From positions 620,001-684,000 of the forward strand of contig JADKCZ010000002.1 of assembly GCA_016718565.1 (NCBI GenBank): a stretch of 64,000 nt of DNA, written 5' to 3'. A model generated the notes under the pieces. That model saw only the letters and a list, made by a program, of their open reading frames with translations, made no database searches and was not told the DNA's origin. The position numbers and the translations under genes were made by a program. Positions 1-8,660 of the stretch are shown here, in pieces. Numbering within the stretch: position 1 is the stretch's first letter; each line of letters begins with the position of its first letter. The DNA comes from Anaeromyxobacter sp. (GTDB lineage Bacteria > Myxococcota > Myxococcia > Myxococcales > Anaeromyxobacteraceae).

Positions 1-2
1 TC

Positions 3-392
3 CTCTCGGATCGGCTCGGGCCGGCCTTCGACGAGCGCTTCTTCGACCAGGTGGTCGCCCTGCGAGGGCTCGAGGACGTCTCGGGGATCCCCTTCCACCT
101 GGCCTATGCGCTCTGGACCGGGGCCCTCCTCTTCTCCAACGAGCCGGCCAGCCCGTGGAGCGGCTTCGACTTCACCGGGCCGGACTGGACCCCGCTCCAC
201 CAGAAGTTCCAGCGCTTCGAGTACGCACCCCTCGAGGCCGGGCCGGCCGTGCCGGTGACGCTGCGGCGGAACGGCTTCGACGTCCAGGTGACCGGCGTGG
301 CCGGGCCCGGTGGCGGCAAGGTGACCGTCACCAGCGGGGAGGCCACCAGGCCCTACGTGATGGCCGTCCCCTTCGAGGGGAGCCTGCCGTAG
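3..392 (+). CDS. C-terminal part of an unrecognised protein (5' end outside window)
   Basis: An open frame enters from the left edge and stops at 390-392, giving about 129 visible residues. A GTG at 51 is in frame, but the frame is open and protein-like upstream of it, so I treat the gene as truncated by the window edge. The visible part has a Trp/Phe-rich stretch (SPWSGFDFTGPDW near residues 52-64) and then a beta-rich, Gly/Val-rich tail that could be a small C-terminal beta-sandwich. There are no membrane segments. It converges with the caspase-like gene on the other strand, 43 bp away. I do not recognise the family. Confidence 0.55.
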   Translation, partial: LSDRLGPAFDERFFDQVVALRGLEDVSGIPFHLAYALWTGALLFSNEPASPWSGFDFTGPDWTPLHQKFQRFEYAPLEAGPAVPVTLRRNGFDVQVTGVAGPGGGKVTVTSGEATRPYVMAVPFEGSLP

Positions 393-435
393 GAGGGGCG
401 GCGGCCCGCGCCACCGCCCGGCCCTCGCCCCGCGC

Positions 436-1998
436 TCAGAGCGCCCAGCCCACCAGGGCCCGCACCTGCGCGCTCGAGCGCCCCTGGACCTCCCCCTGCC
501 CGTCCGGCGCCCACTCGTACCCGACCCAGCCCTCGAGCGCCGCCGTGAACCGGTCGCCGAGCGGATAGGAGACCGCGGCCAGCGGGCCGACCCCGAGGAG
601 GAAGGCCCGCTGCCCGGGGATCGGCGGGGCGAGCCCGCCGGTGTCCACCTGGCGCGTCGCCTCCTGCCAGAGGAGCCTCGGCCGGAGCTCGAGCCCCAGC
701 CCGACGCGGGCCAGGCTCACGGGGAAGCTCCGCGTGACCGACAGGGGCAGGCGCAGCTCGGTCTGCTCCAGGGTGGCGCGCTCAGCCGTCGTGGTGCTCC
801 AGCCTCCACCCACAAGCGCCCGGACTCGCCAGTCACCGACCGCCCGCTCCAGCCCGGCCTCGCCGGCCTGCTGGAGCGACATCCCCGGCGTGCTCCCGCC
901 CGTCACCCCCCACCCGAGGACGAGGCTCCAGGGCCTGAGCACCAGGGCAGACCCGCCCTTGGCGAGGGCTCGCTCGGCCCGGACCCGCACGAGGAGGCCA
1001 GGGTCGACCCGCCGGCTCCCGCCGAGCGCCAGGTTGAGATCGGCGGCCTCGACCCACTCCGCGCCCAGCCGGATGACGCGGTAGCGGCCGAGCCCGAGGG
1101 CGAGGTGGAGCGGCTCGCCGGCCCGCTTGTCCAGCTCGGCGACCACGTCGCCCCGCTGGTCGGTGATCCAGAACCGCCCGTCCAGCGCCTCGGCGAGCGC
1201 GATCTCCGCCCCGCCGCCGCCCACCCGGGTGAAGACCCAGTCGCCGAACCCCTCCAGCCTGAGGTCGAAGCTGGGGCGCTGCGGCACCAGCCCCGACTCC
1301 GCGGCCCGGGCGAGCGTGGTCCGGTAGGCGAAGGTGTACGCCTCGCCGAGCGTCACCCGGCCGTTCCGGTCGGCGTCGGCGGCGCCGCGGAGCCCGACGA
1401 GGAGGTGGTGGGTGAAGAGGGAGCCCCGCAGCTCCGTCCACTCCTGGGCCAGCTCGCCGGGGCCCGCCGCGGAGATGAACACCTCCCCCGCCACGCGCGT
1501 GCTCCGGTCCACGGCCACCGGGATCTCGGGCCCCGGGCGCCCGCCCTTGTAGCCGGCCTGCACCGGCACGCGGCAGCCGTCGATCACGCTGATGCGCAGC
1601 CGCGCCGGCGCCCGCTCCACCAGGCCCCGCAGGGTCTCGAGCGGCAGCCGCTTCCCGCCGAGGTGGAGCGCCTCCTCGTCGGCGTGGGCCGAGACGTAGA
1701 GCAGGGCGGTCACCGGGGCCCCCGCCGCGAGCGCCTCGGCCTGCGCCACCATCCCGCCCACGGCCCGCACCAGCTCCTCCGGCCCCCCGCCGAGCACCAG
1801 CACCGCGTTCCCCGGCGCGACCCCGCCGAGCTGGGTCAGCACGGCGTGGACCCGCCGCGCGTCGAGCTCGGCGAACTCGAGCCGCTGCTCGCCCTCGAGG
1901 CCGCGGTTGTTGCCGGCGACCACCGCCAGCCGCACCTCCTCGCCCGGTCCGCCGGTGGCGGCCAGGAGCAGGGCGAGGGGGAGGGCGGGCAGGATCAC
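436..1998 (-). CDS. caspase-like (peptidase C14-type) exported protein
   Basis: 520 aa from a GTG whose last two bases plus the next base form the stop of the upstream anti-sigma gene (GTGA overlap). A short hydrophobic N-terminus (ILPALPLALLLAATG) suggests export. Residues about 22-230 have the caspase-fold layout: a beta strand (VRLAVVAGNN), a candidate catalytic His in YVSAHAD (about His105) and a candidate catalytic Cys in VIDGCR (about Cys142). The later stretch FTHHLLVGLRGAAD runs into an EF-hand-like DADRNGRVTL loop, typical of myxobacterial caspase family proteins. The C-terminal 200-250 residues are beta-rich with alternating hydrophobic residues and end in a hydrophobic residue, so they may form a beta-barrel or beta-sandwich; that is inference. 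It is the last gene of a coupled operon with sigma and anti-sigma factors. Substrate unknown. Confidence 0.8.
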   Translation of the reverse strand: MILPALPLALLLAATGGPGEEVRLAVVAGNNRGLEGEQRLEFAELDARRVHAVLTQLGGVAPGNAVLVLGGGPEELVRAVGGMVAQAEALAAGAPVTALLYVSAHADEEALHLGGKRLPLETLRGLVERAPARLRISVIDGCRVPVQAGYKGGRPGPEIPVAVDRSTRVAGEVFISAAGPGELAQEWTELRGSLFTHHLLVGLRGAADADRNGRVTLGEAYTFAYRTTLARAAESGLVPQRPSFDLRLEGFGDWVFTRVGGGGAEIALAEALDGRFWITDQRGDVVAELDKRAGEPLHLALGLGRYRVIRLGAEWVEAADLNLALGGSRRVDPGLLVRVRAERALAKGGSALVLRPWSLVLGWGVTGGSTPGMSLQQAGEAGLERAVGDWRVRALVGGGWSTTTAERATLEQTELRLPLSVTRSFPVSLARVGLGLELRPRLLWQEATRQVDTGGLAPPIPGQRAFLLGVGPLAAVSYPLGDRFTAALEGWVGYEWAPDGQGEVQGRSSAQVRALVGWAL

Positions 1999-2807
1999 GG
2001 CGCGGCCTTGGTGATGGGCACCACGTCCACCTCGGCGTCGAGCCCGATGGGGCCGAGCCGGTCGCCCGCCCGGGCCCGCCAGGCCGAGAGGAGCGCCTCC
2101 CGGACGGCCGGCTCGTCGAGGCGCCGCTCCGCGAGGAGGAGCACGATCCACTCCCGCCCCGTGGTCTCGTCCAGCACGATCGAGCCCGGCAGGAGCTGCA
2201 GGGCGCCCTGCTGCCCCAGCGGCGCGGCGGCACCGTCGCCGGCCGGGTGGTAGCGGGTGAAGCGCCCCGCGTCGTCCACGCTGGCGACGAAGGCGAACCT
2301 CCCGCGGGCCGAGAGCACGCCGAAGCGCAGGAGGTCCCCGGGGCGCAGGCTCACGCCGGGCTCCAGCGGCCGGGCCTCCCCGCCCCCGCGGGCGTGGAAG
2401 AGCCGGAGGGCGCCGCCGCCCTTGTACCGGACGCCGTCCTCCACCGGCTCGCGCGTCGGGATGGCCACGACGAGGAGGACCGCGGCGACGGCCGCCGCCG
2501 GGACCAGGAGCCAGCGGGGACTCCGGAAGAGGTCGAGCAGGCGGTCGAGCCAGGCCGGGCGGGCCTGGCGGGCCTCCTCCTCGGCCCGAGCGGCGACGCC
2601 GGCCACGAAGCGGTGCGCCGGCCGCTCGGCGAGGAAGCTGCCGCGCTCCGCGACGAGCCCCGCGACCGCGGCGCGGCAAGCGTCGCAGCCCTCGAGGTGG
2701 CTCCGGGTCGACGCGTCCGCCGCCTCCGGCTCGAAGGCCGCCTGCTCCAGGGCGAAGGCCCCGGGGTGGCCGCCCTGGGATGGGGTCTCAGGCCTGCTCT
2801 TCGACAT
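1995..2807 (-). CDS. transmembrane zinc-finger anti-sigma factor with DUF4384-like C-terminal domain
   Basis: 270 aa, ATG start 20 bp inside the end of the sigma-factor gene, so translation is coupled. The N-terminus carries the ZAS zinc-binding signature H-x3-C-x2-C (HLEGCDAC, about residues 37-44), the usual sigma-binding module. A single membrane helix (LLVPAAAVAAVLLVVAIP) follows at about residues 99-117. The remaining 150 residues would be periplasmic. They resemble the DUF4384 type (RPGDLLRFGVLSARGRFAF, then GREWIVLLLAE), a domain often linked to caspase-type proteins. Expected role: hold the ECF sigma factor at the membrane until an envelope signal releases it. The adjacent caspase-like gene makes a proteolytic or shared-domain link plausible, but this is inferred. 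Confidence 0.82.
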   Translation of the reverse strand: MSKSRPETPSQGGHPGAFALEQAAFEPEAADASTRSHLEGCDACRAAVAGLVAERGSFLAERPAHRFVAGVAARAEEEARQARPAWLDRLLDLFRSPRWLLVPAAAVAAVLLVVAIPTREPVEDGVRYKGGGALRLFHARGGGEARPLEPGVSLRPGDLLRFGVLSARGRFAFVASVDDAGRFTRYHPAGDGAAAPLGQQGALQLLPGSIVLDETTGREWIVLLLAERRLDEPAVREALLSAWRARAGDRLGPIGLDAEVDVVPITKAAP

Positions 2808-3300
2808 CGTGGACCTCCGCTCTCTCGCCGACGAGGGCGCGCGCCTGCTCGTGCAGCGCCCGGAGGCGCCGCTTCACGGTCATGGACGAGCACCCGAGCT
2901 CCGTGGCGATCTCGGCGGCCGTGAGGCCGTCCAGGTAGGTGAGGAGCGCCACCTCCTGGAGCGGGCGTGGCAGCCCCGCGAGCAGCTCGGACACGAGGCG
3001 GGCCGCCTCCGGCTCCTGGAGCAGCCCGGTGGGGAGCTCGGGGGCCTTCGCCTTCTCGGGGTCCGCCGGGGACCGCCCTCCGTCCCGGTGGAGTCGATCC
3101 AGGGCGGCGCGGTCGGCGATGCGCAGGAGCCAGGAGAGCACCGAGCCCCCGCGGTACCCGCTCCCGTACCGGAGCACCCGCACGAAGACGTCCTGCAAGG
3201 CGTCCTCCGCCCTCGCCGGCTCGCGCAGGATCCGCAGGCACCGGCGGTAGACGGAGTAGCCGAAGCGCTCGTAGAGCGCGCTGACCTCCTCGGTGGTCAT
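2788..3300 (-). CDS. ECF-type sigma-70 family RNA polymerase sigma factor
   Basis: 170 aa, a normal length for an ECF sigma factor. Region 2 is visible at about residues 7-45 (YSVYRRCLRILREPARAEDA, then LQDVFVRVLRY). Region 4 is at about residues 113-155 (LPRPLQEVALLTYLDGLTAA, EIATELGCSSMTVKRRL) with a clear helix-turn-helix. Regions 1 and 3 are absent, as expected for ECF factors. The ATG overlaps the stop of the upstream kelch gene as ATGA, and the 3' end overlaps the anti-sigma gene by 20 bp. Control is presumably by sequestration by the anti-sigma factor encoded next. The regulon is unknown; autoregulation of this operon is the usual pattern but no promoter motif was identified. Confidence 0.9.
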   Translation of the reverse strand: MTTEEVSALYERFGYSVYRRCLRILREPARAEDALQDVFVRVLRYGSGYRGGSVLSWLLRIADRAALDRLHRDGGRSPADPEKAKAPELPTGLLQEPEAARLVSELLAGLPRPLQEVALLTYLDGLTAAEIATELGCSSMTVKRRLRALHEQARALVGERAEVHDVEEQA

Positions 3301-5405
3301 GGCGGCGACCGCCGAGCCCGCGACGCCGCGGTGGGCGGCGACGCCGGGCCCGCGGCGGGTGGGCAGAGCCGCTCGGCCGGCGCCGCGTCACCCGCGGCGT
3401 CGCGCCCGCCGAGGACGAGCACGGAGCCGCCGGGCTCCGGGAGCAGCGTGAAGGCGGTCCGCGCGGTGCCGAGCCCGCCGCCGGCGCTCCAGCGATCCTG
3501 CGCGGGGTCGTAGCGATCCGCGGTGGAGAGCCAGGCCTCGACCCCACCCACCTGCGCCGCGCCGCCGGCGACGAGCACGTCGCCGCCCGGCAGCACCACC
3601 GCCGCGTGGTCGGCCCGGCCCTGCGGCATGGGGTCCCTGGTGGTCCAGGTCTCCAGCGCCGGATCGAACAGCTCCGCGCCGCACCGGTCGCCGTACCGGC
3701 CTCCCAGGGCCAGCACCTTCCCCGAGTCGAGCAGCGTGAAGGTCCCCTCCGGATGCGGCGCGCCCATCGGCGCCGTCGGGCGGCACCCCGTCGCCGGGGA
3801 GCAGAGGAAGGCCTCCGGCCCGCTCCCGCTCACCACGAGGACCGGGGCGCCTGGCCCTGGGAGCGCCAGCGCCGTGTGGCCGGCGAGCGGCGGACCGCTC
3901 ACCTGGAGATCGAATGTGGCCCAGCTCCGCTCCGCCGGATCGTAGAGCTCGGCGCTCCAGGTCCCCGCTGGAGAGAGGCCGCTCCGGCCACCGATCACGA
4001 GGACCTGCCCCGAGGAGAGCACGGTCGCAGTGTGGCCGCTCCTCGGCGCCGCCATCGAGCCGGTGAGGGTCCAACCGCCGGTGGCAGGGTCGAGGAGCTC
4101 GGCGCTCCGCGAGGCCCCGTCGTCGGAGGAGCCACCGGTCACCAGGAGCTGGCCCGAGGGGAGCAGGACGCTGGCGGCGTCGGCGGACCTCGGGAAGGTC
4201 AGCCCCCCGGTGGGCAGCCAGACGCCGGAGACCAGGTCGAGGAACCAGGAGCGGGTCGAGACCGGCGCCGCCAGCAGGCTGCCGGAGGCGAGGCGGTGGG
4301 CGGTGGCGAACGGGGAGGAGGTCGGCGCGGGGCCCGCCACGGGGCCGCAGGCCGAGGAGGGAGCCGGCCGGCAGGAGGTGGCCGCCTCGAAGCGCTCGAC
4401 GTACCGCTGGCAGGTGGCCGTGCGCTGGAGCCGGTCGCAGGCGAGCACCTCGGCGGTGGTGACGCAGCGGCTCCAGTCGGTGACGGGGAGCCGCGAGGCC
4501 TCGGCCCAGTCCTGCCGGTTCTCGACCTCCTGGCACCAGGAGCCGCCGCCGCTCTCGCCGGCCACCGCGAGCCCCACGTCGACCGGGACCTGCGAGAGGG
4601 AGACGGGGCGACGGCGGTTCTGCGGGTCCACCTCCTCGATCTTGAGCACCAGGCTGAAGCCCTGGTCCAGGCGCGAGAGGATGCCGGGGTCGGCCCAGTC
4701 GCACCCGGCCCCGCAGGTCGGCGGCCCGGGTTCGCCGTCCAGGTGGACCAGCCAGGCCGAGGTCCGGAAGCTGCTCGAGGACGACGTCGCCTTGCCGTTG
4801 AAGGCGGCGTTCGCGAGGACCGGGGCGCCGGCACCCGCTCCCGTGGAGCTCCCCACGAAGAGCAGGGCGCCGAAGGCGACCGTCCCCGAGCCGCCCCGTG
4901 GAGCGAGGTCCTGCCGGGCGTCGGCGGGAGGGAGCTCGTAGATGGGCGCCTCGAACGCCACGGCGCCGGCCGAGTAGCGGATCGTCGCCACCGCGTCGGC
5001 CAGCCCGTATCGGACGGTGCAGCCCGCCGGACCGGAGGCGTCGCACGATGGTGCGGCGCGTTCGCAGGAAGGGGTGAGGCTGCCCGTCAGCGGGTTCCCC
5101 TGCCACGCCGCGTCGCCCGGGTCCGCGACCCAGCCGGCCTGCTGCCAAGAGAGGAGGACGTGGACCAGGCCATCCGGGCCCGGCGCGACGCCCTGGGGCA
5201 GCGTCAGGGTCCCGCGGAGGGTGGCGATCGGCGGCGGCTGGTAGTCCCCGCCCGCCAGCCGGCCGCACGCGGCGACCGCCAGGAGGCCGAGGCCCAGGGC
5301 TGTCGGCGTCGCTCGCAGCGGGGTCCCCTCCTCGAGGCTGGCTCTGGCCCTCCTGATCAGACCGCCCCGACCTCGAAAAAGGAACACCGCCGCTGGCGCC
5401 CTCAT
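3297..5405 (-). CDS. kelch-repeat lipoprotein
   Basis: About 702 aa from the ATG at 5405. The better N-terminus may be a CTG at 5318: it lies 6 nt after a strong Shine-Dalgarno (GAGGAGGGG) and would begin a textbook lipoprotein signal (LRATPTALGLGLLAVAACG, lipobox ending at Cys19), giving 673 aa. From the ATG the signal sequence would be preceded by about 30 unnecessary residues. The first ~250 mature residues are a beta-rich domain with several Cys pairs and are not recognised. The C-terminal ~330 residues carry five or six kelch blades of the form R-S-G-H-T-A-T-V-L-x-S-G-x-V-L-V-x-G-G, so a beta-propeller exposed at the cell surface or in the periplasm. The stop overlaps the sigma-factor ATG. 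Function unknown; ligand or carbohydrate contact is typical of such propellers. Confidence 0.78.
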   Translation of the reverse strand: MRAPAAVFLFRGRGGLIRRARASLEEGTPLRATPTALGLGLLAVAACGRLAGGDYQPPPIATLRGTLTLPQGVAPGPDGLVHVLLSWQQAGWVADPGDAAWQGNPLTGSLTPSCERAAPSCDASGPAGCTVRYGLADAVATIRYSAGAVAFEAPIYELPPADARQDLAPRGGSGTVAFGALLFVGSSTGAGAGAPVLANAAFNGKATSSSSSFRTSAWLVHLDGEPGPPTCGAGCDWADPGILSRLDQGFSLVLKIEEVDPQNRRRPVSLSQVPVDVGLAVAGESGGGSWCQEVENRQDWAEASRLPVTDWSRCVTTAEVLACDRLQRTATCQRYVERFEAATSCRPAPSSACGPVAGPAPTSSPFATAHRLASGSLLAAPVSTRSWFLDLVSGVWLPTGGLTFPRSADAASVLLPSGQLLVTGGSSDDGASRSAELLDPATGGWTLTGSMAAPRSGHTATVLSSGQVLVIGGRSGLSPAGTWSAELYDPAERSWATFDLQVSGPPLAGHTALALPGPGAPVLVVSGSGPEAFLCSPATGCRPTAPMGAPHPEGTFTLLDSGKVLALGGRYGDRCGAELFDPALETWTTRDPMPQGRADHAAVVLPGGDVLVAGGAAQVGGVEAWLSTADRYDPAQDRWSAGGGLGTARTAFTLLPEPGGSVLVLGGRDAAGDAAPAERLCPPAAGPASPPTAASRARRSPP

Positions 5406-5583
5406 GGGTCGGCACCCTGCGTCGCTTCGACGCAGCGTCGACCTTCGACAGGCCAGGCCCTCGGACCCGCCTGGACGGCTCGGGCGCTGTTCCAGCCCGC
5501 CCGCGGGCTCGGTCACTCCGGCGGAGAGGATGGCGCCCCACCACCAGCCGAGGCGCCGCGACCCCCTCTCCGAGAGGTTCGCC

Positions 5584-6096
5584 ATGACGCGTCCGACCTG
5601 GAGGCTCCACGCCGCTCGCTGCACCCTGGCGCTCGTGCTGGCGGCGGGCTGCGGCCGCGAGCCGACCCCCTGCCCGTCGGCCGAGGGGGCCTTCGCCTGC
5701 GTGGCCGGCGCGACGCTCGCCGCCCCGCCCGTCCCCACCTGCGAGTACCCCGTCACCGACCTCACCGGCGTCGTGGAGCGGACCGAGCGGGCCCTGGAGA
5801 TCGCCGGCGAGGTGTGGGGGGTCGTTCCCAGCGACTACCTGCGCGGCTGGACCATCAGCTACTGCGGGGGCTGGTTCCTCTGCGGGAGCGGGGACTCCGC
5901 GTGCTGGACCTACGGCTGCGCGCGCCTCGACCGGGCGGTCATCGCCGCCGCGGTGAACCCGGCGACCCGGTGCCTCCCGGGCGTCCTCATCCACGAGCTC
6001 GGGCACCTGGTGGTCGGCGATCGGGAGCACCGCGATCCGCGCTTTGCCCTGGCCACCTCCCGGGAGGCCGAGCCGTGCGAGGAGCGGCGTCCCTAG
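5584..6096 (+). CDS. small HExxH lipoprotein, putative zinc metalloprotease
   Basis: 170 aa. The ATG at 5584 is chosen because it opens a lipoprotein signal peptide (LHAARCTLALVLAAGC, lipobox LAAGC at about residue 21). Near the C-terminus is HELGHLVVGDREH (about residues 138-150), an HExxH zinc motif with a third His seven residues later, the arrangement of a metalloprotease active site. Six or more Cys residues suggest disulfides in the periplasm. It is divergent from the kelch/sigma operon (about 180 bp spacer) and lies just upstream of a second kelch lipoprotein on the same strand. The short length makes it a minimal catalytic domain; activity is not certain. Confidence 0.7.
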   Translation: MTRPTWRLHAARCTLALVLAAGCGREPTPCPSAEGAFACVAGATLAAPPVPTCEYPVTDLTGVVERTERALEIAGEVWGVVPSDYLRGWTISYCGGWFLCGSGDSACWTYGCARLDRAVIAAAVNPATRCLPGVLIHELGHLVVGDREHRDPRFALATSREAEPCEERRP

Positions 6097-6293
6097 CTGC
6101 AGGCCCACGCGGCGCCCTGGAGAAGGCGGCCGACGCTCCGCCGCACCCGGGCCGTGTCACCAAGGGGAGGTGGCCCCGCCGGGCTGGGACATCGGGGCCC
6201 TTGCCGGACCCTGAGTGGAGGTGGACGCTGGCTTCGAGCGATGTGAACGGGTCGATGCGGCTCGCGGGCGCCCGAGCCCGCCGGGAGGACGTC

Positions 6294-7463
6294 ATGATGC
6301 GAAGGAACTCGATGGGAATTCTCGCGGCGGCGCTCCTGTCGTCCGCGGGCTGCGGCGGCGGGACCGACGCCCAGCCTGCCAAGGGCTGGAGCCAGGCCGG
6401 CTCGCTGGTCCTGCCTCGCTCCTACTTCGCGATCACGGTGCTCCAGTCCGGGAAGGTGCTCGTCGCAGGCGGGCAGCCCGACTTCGATCCCAACTGGGCG
6501 ACCGCCGCGGTCGATCTTTTCGCCCCGGCCACCAGGCTCTGGACCGCGGCGACGCCCCTGAACACCCCACGCAACGCCCCCTGTGCAGTGCTGCTCCCGT
6601 CCGGCAAGGTGCTGGTCGCCGGCGGAGGCAATCCGACCACCTTGTCGCTCGACACCGCCGAGCTGTACGACCCGGCCACCGACACCTTCACGCCCACTTC
6701 GGAGCCCATGGGCGCGGCGCGCCTGGGGAGCACCTGCACGCTGCTTGGCTCCGGCAAGGTGCTCGTGGCGGGTGGCCTGAACGGGCCGACCACGGCCAGC
6801 ACCGCGGAGGCAGAGCTCTACGACCCGGCCACGGACACCTTCACGCCCACGGGGGCCCTGACCACGGCCCGCTACTGGCACACCGCCACGGTGCTCGCCT
6901 CCGGGAAGGTCCTCGTGACGGGCGGCTGCGTCGGCGGCGATCCCTGCACGAGCTCGACCGGCTCGGCCGAGCTCTACGACCCGGGCACCGGAGCATGGAC
7001 CAGCGCCGGCTCGCTGGCGTATCCGGTGATGAGCCACAGCGCGACGCGGCTCCTCGCGGGCACGGTGCTGGTCGCCGGCGGCTGCCGGAGCTACGACGGG
7101 GCCGGCGGCTGCAGGAGCGACAAGATCCACGAGAAGCGCGCCAGCCTGTACGACCCGGCCGCCGGCGCCGCCGGGACGTGGAGCCTGACCGGCGCGCTGA
7201 CCGACGGGCACACCGACCACGTCGCGCTGCTGCTCGGCGACGGGGACGTCCTCGTCGTCGGTGGAGGGTACTGGAGCGGGACCGGCACCCGGTCCGAGCG
7301 CTACGATCCGGCCACCGGCGCGTGGGCCGCGGGGCCGCGGACCATCGACGACCACGGCAACGGTGCGGGCGCCGTGATGCTGCAGGACGGCACCTGGCTG
7401 GTCGTCGGGGGGATGGTCCCCTCCGACGTGTACGTCCGCGCCGCCGAGATCCTCATCGAGTGA
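6294..7463 (+). CDS. kelch-repeat lipoprotein
   Basis: 389 aa from ATG 6294 (an in-frame ATG follows at 6297), preceded by GGGAGGAC. A lipoprotein signal (ILAAALLSSAGCGGG) ends at about Cys20. Nearly all of the rest is seven kelch blades, each with a core like LPSGKVLVAGG (for example near residues 49-58, 103-111, 152-160, 204-212). The blades alternate with A-E-L-Y-D-P-A-T-x-T-F or W strands. This predicts a closed seven-bladed beta-propeller anchored to a membrane by its N-terminal lipid. It shares architecture with the kelch lipoprotein at 3.3-5.4 kb, so the locus contains two propeller lipoproteins around one HExxH lipoprotein. Ligand unknown. Confidence 0.82.
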   Translation: MMRRNSMGILAAALLSSAGCGGGTDAQPAKGWSQAGSLVLPRSYFAITVLQSGKVLVAGGQPDFDPNWATAAVDLFAPATRLWTAATPLNTPRNAPCAVLLPSGKVLVAGGGNPTTLSLDTAELYDPATDTFTPTSEPMGAARLGSTCTLLGSGKVLVAGGLNGPTTASTAEAELYDPATDTFTPTGALTTARYWHTATVLASGKVLVTGGCVGGDPCTSSTGSAELYDPGTGAWTSAGSLAYPVMSHSATRLLAGTVLVAGGCRSYDGAGGCRSDKIHEKRASLYDPAAGAAGTWSLTGALTDGHTDHVALLLGDGDVLVVGGGYWSGTGTRSERYDPATGAWAAGPRTIDDHGNGAGAVMLQDGTWLVVGGMVPSDVYVRAAEILIE

Positions 7464-7525
7464 CTGGAGCCGCGGGCTCGCAGGGGCGCCCGGGGCGCAG
7501 GAGCGTCCTGGGCGTTCCCCCTCCC

Positions 7526-8645
7526 CTACTCGTCCACCACCCGGTCGGTGCGGCGCACGCCCATGAGCCAGGGGCGGATGAGGCCCTCGAGATCCCCGTC
7601 GAGGACGTCCTCCACCTTGCCGGTCTCCACGCCCGTCCGCAGGTCCTTCACCATCTGGTAGGGCTGCAGCACGTAGCTGCGGATCTGCGAGCCGAAGTCG
7701 ATGTCCTTCTTCTGCGCCTCGGCGGCGTCCAGCACCACCTGGCGGCGCTTCTCCTCGTACTCGTAGAGGCGCGAGCGCAGGATCTTCCAGGCCATGTTGC
7801 GGTTCTTCTGCTGGCTGCGCTCGTTCTGCATGGCCACCACGATGCCGGTGGGCAGGTGGGTCATGCGCACCGCCGAGTCGGTCTTGTTGACCTTCTGGCC
7901 GCCGGCGCCGGACGACCGGTAGGTGTCGATGCGGACGTCGGCCTCCTTGATGTCGATGACGATGTCGTCGTCGATCTCCGGGGTGACGTCCACCGCCGCG
8001 AAGCTGGTCTGCCGGCGGGCGTTCTGGTCGAAGGGGCTGATGCGCACCAGCCGGTGCACCCCCTTCTCCGCCTTGAGGAAGCCGTAGGCGAACTCGCCGC
8101 GCACGAAGAAGGAGCCCTGGCTGATGCCGGCCTCCTCGCCGGCCACCATGTCGGCCGGCTCCACCGCCCAGCCCTTGCGCTCGCAGTAGCGCTGGTACAT
8201 CCGGTAGAGCATGGCGGCCCAGTCCATGGCCTCGACGCCGCCGGCGCCGCTCTTCACCTCCACGATGGCGCCGGCCCGGTCGTGGGTGCCGGAGAGCATC
8301 TTCTGGAACTCCAGCCCCTCCACCTCGCGGGCCACCGCGGCGCCGGCCTCGGCCGCCTCGGCGCGGGTGGCGTCGTCGCGCGCCTCCTCGGCCAGCTCGT
8401 GCAGCGCCGCGGCGTCGCCCAGGGCGGCGGCCACCTTGTCCACCGCCGCCACCACCTGCTCCAGCTGCGACTTCTCCTTCAGCAGCCCCTGCGCCCTGGC
8501 GGCGTCACCCCAGAACTCGGGCGAGCCCGAGAGCGCGCTGATCTCGGCCACCCGCTGGCGCTTCCGCTCGACGTCAAAGCGACCCCCGGAGGCCGGTGAG
8601 GCGGGTGGACAGGTCGGCGAGCAGCTCGGCGGTGGGGGCGGCCAT
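7526..8645 (-). CDS. prfB: peptide chain release factor 2, expressed through a +1 programmed frameshift
   Basis: RF2 recognises UGA and UAA stop codons and triggers peptide release. The ATG at 8645 opens a 23-codon zero-frame leader ending in CGG GGG TCG CTT TGA C. This has the layout of the classic RF2 site: an internal SD-like GGGGG, a three-base spacer, a slippery CTT and an in-frame TGA at 8576-8574 followed by C. A +1 shift on CTT continues as L-D-V-E-R-K-R into the main frame, giving 372 aa. The main frame shows the RF2 tripeptide SPF at about residues 203-205 and the catalytic GGQ at about 248-250 (SSGAGGQKVNKTD). Expression is expected to be autoregulated: low RF2 favours the shift. 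It ends the lnt-side gene run and converges with the kelch gene. Confidence 0.96.
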
Positions 8646-8660
8646 GGGGCGGGACCTCGG

